NCBI GenBank assembly: GCA_016715075.1
Contig: JADKBK010000007.1
Span: 1 to 64,000 of the forward strand
Length of the DNA: 64,000 bases
Reading direction: 5' to 3'
Source of the DNA: Bacteroidales bacterium
GTDB lineage: Bacteria; Bacteroidota; Bacteroidia; Bacteroidales; VadinHA17
The notes under the pieces are model-generated. The model saw nothing but the letters and a program-made list of their open reading frames with translations, was not told the origin of the DNA and ran no database searches. Each line of letters opens with the position of its first letter. The stretch's first letter is position 1. This document shows positions 1 through 9,339 of the stretch, one piece after another. A program made the position numbers and the translations under genes.

Positions 1-701
1 TCAGGCGTCAGGCTAAAGATGCTATCTTTAGCGATGTTTTAGTAATACAAAGATATGCTAACAACAATGACTTCTGCAAATATTTTACCAAAAAAGAACG
101 AGTTAACGTAAACATAGATGGATTTAATCTATATTTTGGATTACTTGAAGCAGGATTTAGCAACTGTAAATGGCTTGATTTAAATAAATTAGCCCATAAT
201 TTAATCCAATCAAATCAGGAAATAGTTGACATTAAATATTTCACAAGCAGAGTCAGTAATGATCCGGATAAACAAAAAAGACAGACTACATATATTGAAG
301 CACTCGAGACTGTTGATATCAAAGTTTATTATGGAAATTATCAGAGTGATAGAACACAATGTAGATTATGTGGCAACATCTGGCCAACTTATCATGAAAA
401 AATGACTGATGTAAACATTGCAACTCAAATGTTAATTGATGCGTATCAAGACAGGTATGACATGGCAATGCTTATCTCTGGTGATAGTGATCTAGTTCCT
501 CCCATAAGAGCAATTCATGAGCTTTTTAATAAAAAGAGAGTTTTTGTAGCATTCCCTCCAAAGCGGCACAATTCTTCAGTTGCTTTGATAGCCAAGGGTT
601 CATTGACTATTGGCAGGAAAAAATTGGTTGACAGTCAGTTTGAATCAGAGGTTCATAAAAAGGACGGTTTCATCTTAAGAAAACCACAAAATTGGATTTA
701 A
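1..701 (+). CDS. NYN domain (PIN-like) nuclease, 5' end outside or unclear
   Basis: The reading frame is open from base 3 to the stop at 701 with no in-frame ATG before the domain begins, so the true start lies outside the window or was lost. The NYN/LabA-type (DUF88) fold starts near base 105 with the first acidic strand, IDGFN, and continues to the second acidic site SGDSDLVPP near base 480. TDVNIATQ supplies further acidic and polar residues. The family binds a metal through these Asp residues and cleaves RNA. A CRLC pair just before TDVN suggests a small metal knuckle. The substrate cannot be inferred. It is the first gene of the accessory region, and a TATAAC-type cassette end follows at about 750, so it may be a cassette cargo gene. 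The family call is firm, the start is not. Confidence 0.8.
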   Translation, partial: RRQAKDAIFSDVLVIQRYANNNDFCKYFTKKERVNVNIDGFNLYFGLLEAGFSNCKWLDLNKLAHNLIQSNQEIVDIKYFTSRVSNDPDKQKRQTTYIEALETVDIKVYYGNYQSDRTQCRLCGNIWPTYHEKMTDVNIATQMLIDAYQDRYDMAMLISGDSDLVPPIRAIHELFNKKRVFVAFPPKRHNSSVALIAKGSLTIGRKKLVDSQFESEVHKKDGFILRKPQNWI

Positions 702-749
702 TTATTCTGGAACAAATTGTCATGACCCAATAGCTTTATTAAACACTGG

Positions 750-1426
750 CTATAACTCGGACGGTTTTCAATTTCGAGTTTTTCAGATATAACGGGGAAG
801 ATGATTCATATACCTTTCCGCACGTGGAAATACTAAACATCAACGGATCATGGTATATAGAGAAACCAAGTGCGGGAGATATCATCTGGTTTAAGCAGTA
901 TTAAACAAGGGCATGTAGATCTTGCACGGTACTTTCACGATGTACCAGATCAAAGAAAGAAAGGCTTATACACAGAAGCGAATATGCTGATTATTACGAA
1001 AGAAACCGGATTAACACTGTTGAGAAGGAACATCTTTACAAACGTCGTCAGGCAATAGTGGAACACCCGTATGGAACAATTAAACGACAATGGGGCTTCA
1101 GCTATATCTTAACGAAGAAGGGAAAGAGCAGGGCGAGCTCAGATGTGGGGCTTATGTTTATCGCTTACAATCTCCGGCGGATTGGGAATATTTTGACCAG
1201 GGAAATCCTGAAGGAGTATCTAAGGATACTTGTTTCTTTGATTTTGACAAAATATGACCACCTGAGAGCTATTTTGATGCATTTTAAGAGATCTGATTTT
1301 ATGAAGATCATGTCGCCGGTGAAAATTGAAGCATTGCTTAGACTCGCTTAATAAAGTCCAAATATGGCAGCACCGGGGAGGTTATTAGACGACCTGTCCC
1401 GCTTCGGCGGGAGACTCCCGTTGGCG
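750..1426 (+). repeat. attC-like cassette junction, split by a transposase relic
   Basis: A left core CTATAAC followed by TCGGACGG lies at 750-756, after the NYN gene. The matching right side is at 1381-1426: a hairpin CCCGCTTCGGCGGGAG and then the right core GTTGGCG at 1420-1426. The intervening sequence is a decayed transposase. The right half closely resembles the halves at 2052-2086 and 9277-9311. Reading this as one site opened by an insertion is an inference. Confidence 0.4.
790..1351 (+). pseudogene. Decayed IS1182-like transposase, C-terminal part
   Basis: Frame +2 from about 905 to 1351 reads a transposase C-terminus. It has a Cys motif (CRSC...SRC), then SEYADYYERN, HPYGTIKRQWGFSYI and SSDVGLMFIAYNLRRI, which match the end of IS1182-like DDE transposases. 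Upstream, fragments of the same family appear in another frame between about 790 and 900, so at least one frameshift or deletion separates them. The N-terminal two thirds and any terminal inverted repeats are missing. It cannot be active. It lies inside a cassette junction, which suggests an old insertion followed by decay. Confidence 0.7.
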
Positions 1427-1501
1427 TTCATTTGCAGACAGAGTGGGCCTTACGACTCAGACTTATAAACTAAATCAAACAAACGCTAACTCATTTCAGA
1501 C

Positions 1502-2011
1502 ATGATAGAAACGGAAAGACTTATTCTTAAACCTTTAACTTACGAACAACTCAAAAAGTATGTAAGACTTGACAACTCTTTAGAGATTGAATTAAACTTA
1601 AATGAAACAACGAGGACAATTTCTCCAGAGCTAAAAGAAGCTCTTGAACAGACTATTTTGCCAAATGTAGCTGATAAAAGTAAAAACTATTTATTTTCTA
1701 CCCTATGGACAGTTATTTCAACAGAAGAAAACAAAATGGTTGGGGACTTATGTTTTGTTGGAGAACCAAATACAGAAGGCGAAGTTGAAATCGGCTATGG
1801 AACATACAAAGAATTCAGAAAAAGGGGTTTCATGACAGAAGCTGTAGCCGGGATAATTAAATGGGCTGAAAAACAACCAAATATCAGATCAATTATTGCC
1901 TCGACCGAAAAATCCAATATTGATTCATACTCAATTCTTGAAAGGAATAAATTTATAAAATCCGGAGAAACCGAGACCCTTTATAATTGGAGACTCAGAA
2001 TCGATAAATGA
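1502..2011 (+). CDS. GNAT N-acetyltransferase, RimJ/RimL-like
   Basis: The 169-aa protein opens with METERLILKPLT-like sequence (here MIETERLILKPL), the usual start of the Acetyltransf_3/RimJ-RimL branch. The acetyl-CoA loop is in the stretch EIGYGTYKEFRKRGFMTEA, and a C-terminal segment ending NKFIKSGETE completes the fold. The family moves an acetyl group from acetyl-CoA to an amine on a protein, antibiotic or small molecule. The acceptor here is unknown. The gene stands alone between two cassette cores (GTTGGCG at 1420 and CGCTAAC at 2026), typical of a single-gene cassette. ATG at 1502 is the only reasonable start. Confidence 0.85.
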   Translation: MIETERLILKPLTYEQLKKYVRLDNSLEIELNLNETTRTISPELKEALEQTILPNVADKSKNYLFSTLWTVISTEENKMVGDLCFVGEPNTEGEVEIGYGTYKEFRKRGFMTEAVAGIIKWAEKQPNIRSIIASTEKSNIDSYSILERNKFIKSGETETLYNWRLRIDK

Positions 2012-2025
2012 TTAAAAAAACGAAA

Positions 2026-2086
2026 CGCTAACCCGGTCGGTGCTGTGAAAAACCTGTCCCGCTTCGGCGGGAGACTCCCGTTAGGT
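2026..2086 (+). repeat. attC-like site, 61 nt, after the first GNAT gene
   Basis: CGCTAAC at 2026-2032 and GTTAGGT at 2080-2086 fit the integron cores RYYYAAC (loosely) and GTTRRRY. Between them is a hairpin, GTCCCGC-TTCG-GCGGGAGAC. The length of 61 nt is close to the classic 59-base element. The bases before the left core (AAACGCTAAC) are complementary to the start of the same unit (GTTGGCGTT at 1420) with one wobble. Confidence 0.6.
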
Positions 2087-2309
2087 GGCATAGCTCGCCC
2101 TGCTGGACAAAAAAAAGTTATCCAATGACAGTTCAGCTCGACAGATAAATTCTGCTTTCTATTATATCTTTACTTTGCATTTACCCAGACAAGTAACACT
2201 ACGTCACCTAATGCCATAAATTTTATCAAGGACTAAAGATTTTCGCCTAACCTGGACATAAAATTCTAACAATTTCAAGTTATCTTTACAAAACAAACTT
2301 TGCTATAAT

Positions 2310-3071
2310 ATGACTGATATAGAAATCATTGACCTCACACCAGAGAATATTGCAGATTATGGTGTTTGTGGATACAAAGACGTTGAAAAGCATTTGGAGT
2401 TAAGAAGAAAGATTGATTGGTTTAAGGAGTATTATCCAAAAGGATTAAGAATAAAAGCAATTCTATCAAAGACAGGCGGATATCAGGGTATGCTCGAGTA
2501 TATTCCTGGTAAATATGCTCATCGACCTGTTGACGCTGTGGGTTATATGTTTATCCATTGCATATTTGTTGGCTTCAAAACACAATTCAAAGGAAAAGGT
2601 TATGCTTCATCTCTGATTGAATCCTGTATTCAAGAGGCAAAGAGCTTTAATATGTATGGTGTGGCAGTAGTTACCAGAAAAGGATCATTTATGGCAAACA
2701 AGGATATCTTCATTAAAAAGGGATTCAAGTCTATTGATACAGCAAAACCAGATTTTGAGTTATTAGTTTTAAAATTCGATAAAGCTGCAACTGATCCAAA
2801 GTTTAAAACCTTCTCGCTTGATAAATACGATAACGGTCTGACTATTATACGCTCTGCACAATGTCCTTATTCGGTAAAAAACGTGGACGCAATACTCAAG
2901 ACTGCAAAAAAACTTAAAATAAAAGCTAATTTGATAGAAATAGAGGATTCCGAATCAGCTCAACAAACTCCCTCTGCCTTCGGGACTTTTTGTATAATTC
3001 ATAGCAATGAGGTAATAAGCTATCACCCAATAAGTAACACAAGATTTGAAAATATAATGGCAAAAAGATAG
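2310..3071 (+). CDS. GNAT acetyltransferase fused to a YoaP-like domain
   Basis: In this 253-aa protein, residues 1-155 are a GNAT domain with the acetyl-CoA loop QFKGKGYASSLI. Residues about 170-250 resemble the YoaP domain seen C-terminal to some GNATs, beginning after LTIIRSAQCPYSVKNVDAI, where CPY sits at the position of a thioredoxin-like redox turn. The substrate is unknown. The gene is alone between cassette ends GTTAGGTGG (2080) and CCACCTAAC (3135-3143), which are exactly complementary over nine bases. The domain call is firm for GNAT and fair for YoaP. Confidence 0.8.
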   Translation: MTDIEIIDLTPENIADYGVCGYKDVEKHLELRRKIDWFKEYYPKGLRIKAILSKTGGYQGMLEYIPGKYAHRPVDAVGYMFIHCIFVGFKTQFKGKGYASSLIESCIQEAKSFNMYGVAVVTRKGSFMANKDIFIKKGFKSIDTAKPDFELLVLKFDKAATDPKFKTFSLDKYDNGLTIIRSAQCPYSVKNVDAILKTAKKLKIKANLIEIEDSESAQQTPSAFGTFCIIHSNEVISYHPISNTRFENIMAKR

Positions 3072-3134
3072 ATTCAACCCTCTGGACATTGACCTTATAT
3101 ACAAGATATTACCAAGACAAAATAATTGCTGCGC

Positions 3135-3300
3135 CCACCTAACACGGTTAGATCAGACTTGACTATGAGCTTATTTTCACTTATAAAAACACAGACGATC
3201 AGCTTTCATTTATCCAGACAAATTAATCGAGACAAATTAGACCCAGACAAAAAAATTGCAACGAAAACCTAACACGGTCGGTTCAATTAAGTCAATAAGT
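3135..3300 (+). repeat. attC-like left arms, two copies
   Basis: ACCTAACACGGT occurs at 3137 and again at 3267, the second copy followed by CGGTTCAATTAAGTCAATAAG. This left-arm sequence recurs in the later sites. Clear right arms are missing, apart from a possible GTTAGAT at 3147. The 130 bases between the copies hold no credible ORF. The whole gap 3072-3366 has no other gene. Confidence 0.4.
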
Positions 3301-3366
3301 TTTCAGCACTCTTATTGAATCATTTATAAAGAATTAACAAATAATCTTCGACCTAATACTTACTAT

Positions 3367-6024
3367 ATGAGACTCCACATATTATTTTTAATTATAATAC
3401 TTTTTCAGTCATCTCTAAATTTATCTTCATCCACATTGGAGCCAGATGCAAAAACTAAAGCATTTAAAGATCTAAAACAGTATTATGACGAAGGAATACT
3501 GCCCCCTTTTGAAAAAGCATTTAAAGATGTATTATTATCAAAGAATGACTCAATTAGATATGAATCTGCCGAATACATTTATAGATTATGTATTCAGTCT
3601 CAAGAAGACGAAAAAAATGGAAGGTCAGAATGGAAAAGAACCCCTTTCTTTTACGAAACATGGGAATCAAAGGCACACATTTTCCGGCAAAGACTGGCAG
3701 CTTACTTTGGAGATTACGCAAATAGTGTTGTATTCGTTAAAACAGGAGAATGGTTTGTTTTATATGACCATGAAGAGGATAACAAGAGAGAAGGGTTGAA
3801 ATTTATAAGGAGGATTAAATGTCCGGAAACTGATACATTTTTAGGACTTTTGATTTCAAATCCAAATCTTAATGAGGAAATAACTGCAAGCGCAATAGAA
3901 GAAATAGCCTATAGAAAGCTTCTTAAGTATGCGCCAAAAATTGATTCTCTACAAGACCATTACCGTACCAGAATAAGAGAAGCTGTCTACGCAAATGCTT
4001 CAAGTTTAAATATAACAAAGAAGGAATTTGAGATATCAAAAGCTCTTACGCCATGGATAAAACAACAATTTGAAATAATTAACAGCTTAATATTGGACAA
4101 AGTACCCGAAAAAGCTCCTTTTGTTTCAATTCAATGTGACATTCCGAGTACAAACAACTACAAATGGAGACCTCAGTATATAGGATGGATTATTGATGAG
4201 AGCAATACACATTATTCCCTGCTCGACTATTCAGCCCAAAAAGTTTATATTGAAAAGAAATATTCTAAAATAAGATCAACCTCACTTCAGCAAGAAGCAA
4301 AAAAGCTCCTTAGCACTAATGGATATGATAGACCTCGAAGGAGAGACGGTGAAGTAAGACCTCATGCTGGATATGAGATACTTCCTCAATATGAAATGGC
4401 TGCCTGGTCATATAATAATAATCAGATCGATCAGGCAACCAGCCTGATCTTAGAAGGTATTAATAGTACACCTGATGATTCTTCATTTTCTCATCTGGTT
4501 GTTAATCTCTTTGGAAATTTATATTATAACGAGCTTCTATTTGCTTTTTCTCAGGAAAGAGATTATACGAAATCAATCGCTATTTCGAAGCATTTGGCAA
4601 AACCTGAATTTGAAAGATTTCGTTATAGAAAGGAAGCTAAACAATTAGGGGAACAATTATTAAATAGAAGCACTGATTTCAATACATTAAAACTCACCAC
4701 TTTATCAAGCTGGGATTCACTAAAAACTATATTATCAAGGACTGAACAGATTAAATATCTTATCGATCGACTTAAAATTTTAAACTGTATTCAAGATTCC
4801 CAACCCGGAGGAATTAGCTATAGATGCACTCAATATTCAATTCCAATTGCATCTTTATCGAAGTCAATACCTGCATTAAGTAATTTCCCGATGCGTGATA
4901 TAGATCAGGACCTAAAAGGTTTTGAAGTAATAAATCCTTATACTGAATTGATTAAAATAAAATTGACACCTGGTGAAATAACTTTAATTGCTCCGCATCT
5001 TGCCGATCCGGATTATATTTTAGCATACAGTTTCCATCGTGATTTCTCGTCGCAAAGATTATTATTTAAAGTCAATTGGGTTGTGTCGGATATTATTTTA
5101 AAATCCATAGGGAAAGAATTCGTGGACTTAAATGTATTTGACGAACTTGACAACGATTCGAAACAAATACAGATAGCCAAAATTATAAAATGGTGCGATG
5201 AGAACAGCAACAAATCTGAAACAGATTTAGCACTGAATATATTAGAAAATACAAATAAATGGTCTGAATTTGAAATGGCTATGAATAAATGCAATGGGTT
5301 AAAATATTCACAGGCGACTCCAATCTTAATTAGCCGAATTAATGATTTTCAAAGCTATGATTGGCCTTCTAAAAGTGGGCAGATAGCGAAGAATATTTTT
5401 GAGATCGGATCGACTGATCAAAATGACAAAGAAAAAACGGAAGATTTGGTGACCAACAATGATTTATGGGTAAAGCTCTGGTCATCGCTTTACTTGGTAA
5501 AATATGATAAACAAAAATTACCAGATGGCTTAAAAGCGCTGGAAGTAGTATTAGACAGTTGCGATGGAACAACTTGGTATCCGAGTGCAATTGAGACTTT
5601 GATAAATACACATGACCATAATGCTTTATTAATAGCAGAGGGAATTTTAGATAAGCCCGGTTTTAAGGATAAATTTGATTGGGATTATTATAGCGAAATT
5701 ATAAAAAGATTATTTCTAAGCGGAAGCGAAAAAGCATTTATATTCTTAAAAAATGGGCTTAATAATACTAAACCAGATCCTAAATTCTTCTGGCCAAATT
5801 CAAATGATATTCTTACTTGTGATAGATATATAAAAGTTGTAAACAAATGGAAAAATGCGGAGTTATCTAAGCATCTTTCAGTCTCTGAAGGTAAATTGAA
5901 AGGTAAAAACCTGACTGAATGGTTAAATAAACAGTTTCAGTTAATAAAATCCGGACAAGTCTGTGATATAGAGTTAATTAAAGTTAATCCTCCGGTTTCC
6001 CGTATTGATGCTCCTGGATATTAG
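3367..6024 (+). CDS. Large secreted protein of unknown function (885 aa)
   Basis: The N-terminus MRLHILFLIIILFQSSLNLS is a clear signal peptide, so the protein is exported. I recognise no catalytic motif. The body is rich in helical, polar segments, with leucine/lysine-rich stretches in the last 400 residues that could form HEAT- or TPR-like repeats, but the repeats are not regular enough to call by eye. At 885 aa it is very large for a cassette cargo gene. It lies between the left arm at 3267 and the long site that starts at 6112. Codon use is AT-rich, like the neighbouring accessory genes. The single long frame with a signal peptide makes the gene itself certain. Confidence 0.75.
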   Translation: MRLHILFLIIILFQSSLNLSSSTLEPDAKTKAFKDLKQYYDEGILPPFEKAFKDVLLSKNDSIRYESAEYIYRLCIQSQEDEKNGRSEWKRTPFFYETWESKAHIFRQRLAAYFGDYANSVVFVKTGEWFVLYDHEEDNKREGLKFIRRIKCPETDTFLGLLISNPNLNEEITASAIEEIAYRKLLKYAPKIDSLQDHYRTRIREAVYANASSLNITKKEFEISKALTPWIKQQFEIINSLILDKVPEKAPFVSIQCDIPSTNNYKWRPQYIGWIIDESNTHYSLLDYSAQKVYIEKKYSKIRSTSLQQEAKKLLSTNGYDRPRRRDGEVRPHAGYEILPQYEMAAWSYNNNQIDQATSLILEGINSTPDDSSFSHLVVNLFGNLYYNELLFAFSQERDYTKSIAISKHLAKPEFERFRYRKEAKQLGEQLLNRSTDFNTLKLTTLSSWDSLKTILSRTEQIKYLIDRLKILNCIQDSQPGGISYRCTQYSIPIASLSKSIPALSNFPMRDIDQDLKGFEVINPYTELIKIKLTPGEITLIAPHLADPDYILAYSFHRDFSSQRLLFKVNWVVSDIILKSIGKEFVDLNVFDELDNDSKQIQIAKIIKWCDENSNKSETDLALNILENTNKWSEFEMAMNKCNGLKYSQATPILISRINDFQSYDWPSKSGQIAKNIFEIGSTDQNDKEKTEDLVTNNDLWVKLWSSLYLVKYDKQKLPDGLKALEVVLDSCDGTTWYPSAIETLINTHDHNALLIAEGILDKPGFKDKFDWDYYSEIIKRLFLSGSEKAFIFLKNGLNNTKPDPKFFWPNSNDILTCDRYIKVVNKWKNAELSKHLSVSEGKLKGKNLTEWLNKQFQLIKSGQVCDIELIKVNPPVSRIDAPGY

Positions 6025-6111
6025 TCAGATCTGTAACGCATCTCTCACTTTGAAGGGACATATTTATATGAGCCAATCCTTTTACCCGGACAGTTTTAAA
6101 TTTCCACTAAA

Positions 6112-6404
6112 CCTGACCCGGACGATTTAATTTATTGACTTCGTCGGGCCCGGACCGGATCAGCTTTTATTGTTGCTTCGCAATAAAAATTTCCGATCGG
6201 TCCCTGGTTGGCTTCGGCAGCCCGGACTTGTGCCGTCCCTACAATTTGCCATGACACGAAACCTTCTGCCATCTACCGGGACTGGCCCGCCCGAACGACC
6301 GAAACAAATCTTAATCCCTAACTAATTATTCGTTCGGGCGGGCGGGCAAAAAATGTGTCACCGCGACGCGGACGCCAACTCATTAAATCGCCGGGCCGTT
6401 ATGC
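6112..6404 (+). repeat. Long attC-like element, interior family I
   Basis: The left arm, CCTGACCCGGACGATTTAAT, starts at 6112 and the right arm ends at GTTATGC (6398-6404). CGATTTAAT pairs with ATTAAATCG just inside the ends. The interior includes a TTTTATTG...CAATAAAA hairpin and GGACCGGATC...GATCGGTCC. Much of it is near-identical to 12855-13030 and 15355-15520. The small ORFs that can be read through it are by-products of these repeats. Confidence 0.55.
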
Positions 6405-6721
6405 TTAAGCATCAGCGACATACGAGACAATTTCTACCTTGACCCATAACGCCTAAGCATAACGGCAAAGAGTCGATATATTTAATTTCATTTGGACAAC
6501 TTCTGAATCATCGAGTGCACGTCTACCTTTACAATTTTGTTTGACATGACAAATTTTAACCTCTTGACAGTTAGTAACTAGACACTTAAATACTGACCCT
6601 TTAATTCTTCTAAACCAACTGTAACTAGCGAAATCAATTAAAGGATATTTTTAGAATAATTTTTATTTATATTGTATAATTGACTTTTAAAAAACTATAA
6701 ATTATTTAAAAATAAGATTTT
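6405..6721. other. AT-rich leader of a cassette, no gene seen
   Basis: The first bases after the core, GTTATGCTTAAGC (6398-6410), are complementary at 12 of 13 positions to the end of the same unit, GCCTAAGCATAAC at 7797-7809. Otherwise I see no ORF, RNA gene or repeat before the ATG at 6722. Confidence 0.5.
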
Positions 6722-7206
6722 ATGAAATTTGAGACAAAACTTTCTTTTAGTCAATATTTAGGACTGATGTTTATTATGACCTATCGAAAACCGATGACAA
6801 TTTTTTTAACTTTAGTCGGATTAATAATGTCCATCGGATCGATATTATATTTTTGGTTTAAATATGATTTTTCGAGAAACCTCCTTATTTTCAACTTATT
6901 TTCGGCTTCTTAATAATATTAGTTTTGCCATTATCAGTTTTCAGATCTGCAAAAAAGAATTACTCAACTCACGGGAGATTACAGGAAAGAATCATCTATG
7001 ATTTTACAGAAGAACGAATAATAATTAAGGGAGAGACTTTTAGTTCAGAATTGAGTTGGGAAAAAACCTATAAAATTGAAGAATTGACCAAGTGGATTTT
7101 AATCTACCAAAACAATATTATGGCAAAATATTATTCCTAAATCTAGTTTTGGGGACGATCTTTACATTTTTAAACAGTGGATCAAAGAAAGCTTTCATAA
7201 AAAATA
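6722..7206 (+). pseudogene. YcxB-like membrane protein, two frameshifts
   Basis: Three consecutive frames make one YcxB-like protein of about 160 aa. They are MKFETKLSFSQYLGL with two membrane segments (6722 to about 6900), then RSAKKNYSTHGRLQERIIYD through ILIYQNN (to about 7130), then IPKSSFGDDLYIFKQWIKES ending at 7206. The shifts fall near 6900 and 7130. Known YcxB-like proteins have the same order: two TM helices, then a beta-rich cytosolic domain ending in a short helix. The gene may be decayed or the bases may be wrong, since other genes in this window have similar indels. Confidence 0.65.
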
Positions 7207-7210
7207 ATTT

Positions 7211-7725
7211 CTCGCCGATAAAAAAGGCCGGAAGAATTCTTAGCATAATTTTACCTATTTTACCTTTTTGTTGGTTGGTGGCATTTTCCTTTTTTCACGA
7301 GCGAAAGCAGAACTTTTTTTAGTTCCGGAAAATTATACTGGAGAAATACTTGTCCTTTTTGATCAACCAAATGGGTCTTCAGTGGAATATTTAGATGGCA
7401 AACGAATTTACAGAATTCCCCATAATGGAGTCCTACTGACACAATTTCCTTGGAACCCTGGTTCAAATAATCGCTATTTTATTATATGATTAACGATGAA
7501 AAGACCAATAACAATAGATGAGGTTAATCAAGCATATAGATTTAAGAATGGGGACTCAGATAGTAATTTAATAAGCGTCTAAGTAAAGGACCATATTTCT
7601 TTGAGGACAGTGTTGCATATAAGTATATATTTCGAGCTCAACGATTTATTTTAAGCCGTAGAAAGGATTTTAGTTCGTATTCTGGAGATGCAAAACTTGA
7701 TTCAATACTTGGACTTTGGAATTAA
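7211..7725 (+). pseudogene. Remnant with a DUF6843-like domain
   Basis: Around 7290-7489 one frame reads AELFLVPENYTGEILVLFDQ then GKRIYRIPHNGVLLTQFP, which matches my memory of the DUF6843 family (small secreted or lipoproteins). A hydrophobic stretch precedes it, partly in another frame. After 7489 the frame breaks. Later pieces such as KRPITIDEVNQAYRFKNGD and GPYFFEDSVAYKYIFRAQ are readable but not continuous. It shares one cassette-like unit with the YcxB-like gene. The family assignment is tentative. Confidence 0.35.
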
Positions 7726-7802
7726 CGAAATCTGCTCCTAAAGGATTAATGGCAAGAGACTGCAAACACTTCCCAATACCGTGACTTTTAACATACGCCT
7801 AA

Positions 7803-8153
7803 GCATAACATGCGGGTTTAATTAATGGCCTTCGGCAGCCCGGACAGCTTGACAAGCAGCCCCCAAAGTCTATGCTGTTAACTTTTTTCCGCCTATAACA
7901 TTTTGTGGTACCCGGACTGATCCTGCTCCCGGGACAAAGTCTATTGGGCTTCCCGCCTACACGCTGCTGGTTTTGTTTTTTGCTTTCCATTTAGACAGTT
8001 TATCATGACAAGTAATTTTGCGCCATCTACCGGGACTATCACGTAAGCGGTTTTATCTATGTAGAGACAATTTCGTTCTATCTACCGGGACTGGCAAAAA
8101 ACAAAACCAGCCCTGACACGGACGGCCACTAATTAAACCCGCCACCGTTAGCA
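7803..8153 (+). repeat. Long attC-like element, interior family II
   Basis: The left core is GCATAAC (7803-7809) and the right core GTTAGCA (8147-8153). Just inside, GCGGGTTTAATTAATGGCC pairs with GGCCACTAATTAAACCCGC, a long and nearly perfect inverted repeat. The interior contains GCCCGGACAGCTT and GGGACAAAGTCTATTGGGCT, motifs shared with 8911-9030 and 11685-11800. No gene is seen in the gap 7726-8207. Confidence 0.6.
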
Positions 8154-8207
8154 TTCAGCCTAAACCCTAGACACTTACAGCCTGTAATAGAGCCTAACCT
8201 TAGTAAA

Positions 8208-8732
8208 ATGGACCAAATTGAAATACCCATAAGCAGGACCAAAATCTCTCTATTACTGGTAGGAACGATTTTGTTTGTAATTTTTGGAGTCCTTTTTATA
8301 ATAACACCTGACACATTTGTGACAATCCTATTTAGAAATCCACAGACAATAAGACTTACTGGAATTGCTTCCGTATTGTTTTTTGGAGGAGCTGGCATTT
8401 ATGGATTTATAAAACTTTTTGATAAGTCAATGGGACTGGTAATTGATGATAATGGTATTACAGATAATACAAATGCTTCAAGTGTAGGACTTATAAATTG
8501 GTCAGACATAATTGAAATAAAAACTGAACAAGTTATGTCTACAAAATTCTTGCTTATCTATACGATTAATCCAGATAAGTATTTGGATAGAGGAAAAGGA
8601 TTCAAGCAGAAACTACTCAAACTAAATATGAAGAAGTATGGAACTCCGATATCCATCATATCCAATACATTGCGATTTAACTTTGATGATTTTGAAAGAC
8701 TTATTAAAAATAAGTTAAAGGATAAAAAATAA
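8208..8732 (+). CDS. STM3941-like small membrane protein
   Basis: This 174-aa protein has two adjacent membrane helices (residues about 12-34 and 45-70) and a soluble beta-rich tail with the stretch GLVIDDNGITDNTNASSVGL and INWSDIIEIKT. This matches STM3941-type proteins, related in plan to bacterial PH-like domains. The function is unknown. It is alone in a cassette-like unit whose start, GTTAGCATTCAGCC (8147), is complementary to its end, GGCCGAAATGCTAAC (8736-8750), apart from an inserted A and a wobble. Confidence 0.75.
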   Translation: MDQIEIPISRTKISLLLVGTILFVIFGVLFIITPDTFVTILFRNPQTIRLTGIASVLFFGGAGIYGFIKLFDKSMGLVIDDNGITDNTNASSVGLINWSDIIEIKTEQVMSTKFLLIYTINPDKYLDRGKGFKQKLLKLNMKKYGTPISIISNTLRFNFDDFERLIKNKLKDKK

Positions 8733-8743
8733 TAAGGCCGAAA

Positions 8744-9311
8744 TGCTAACACGGACGATTTAATTAATTGGCTTCCCGCTTCGCCTGTTAATCGAGACAA
8801 ATTCGTTTAGAATAACAAAGGCTTCGCGGGACACGGTCAGCCTTCGCCGCCTGTCTCCACACTTAATTTCGTGCAACTGGACTGAGGCGGCTTCGGCTGG
8901 CTCGGTCGGCAGCCCGGACAGCTTTGTAGGAACCCCTTAAAGTCTATGCCCGAAAATTTGTGCCGTTTATCAGCTTCACTGCACCGCGACAGTTTCGTCT
9001 CCCGGGACAAAGTCTACGTCGGGCTGCCGGCCACCGCTCTGGTGCCCTGACCGAAGCATCATGGGTTTTTTGCCCGGCACCGAGACTATTTCGCCGTGAC
9101 ACGTAACTCATTGCTGTTTATTTCTTCAATTTCCGGGATTTTTGACCTCAGCGAGCTCTGTATAACGAGTTTTGGAAGACTGTGTCCGGTGGAATACAAT
9201 TTGCCAGTTGAAAACTCACGGTGGCTTAGATTGGCTTAAAATAAGTCTGATCCGGAAATCTGAATGAGTTATTAGACGACCTGTCCCGCTCCGGCGGAGA
9301 CTCCGTTACCA
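8744..9311 (+). repeat. Very long attC-like element, composite
   Basis: The left core TGCTAAC (8744-8750) is followed by ACGGACGATTTAATTAATTG. The right half at 9277-9311 repeats the hairpin CCCGCTCCGGCGGAG and ends in GTTACCA (9305-9311). The interior carries a family II block (GCCCGGACAGCTTTGTAGG, GGGACAAAGTCTACGTCGGG). Bases 9120-9268 are unrelated sequence, so an insertion or recombination probably enlarged the site. No gene is seen in 8733-9339. Confidence 0.5.
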
Positions 9312-9339
9312 CCAATTATAAAAACAAAAACAAACAAAT

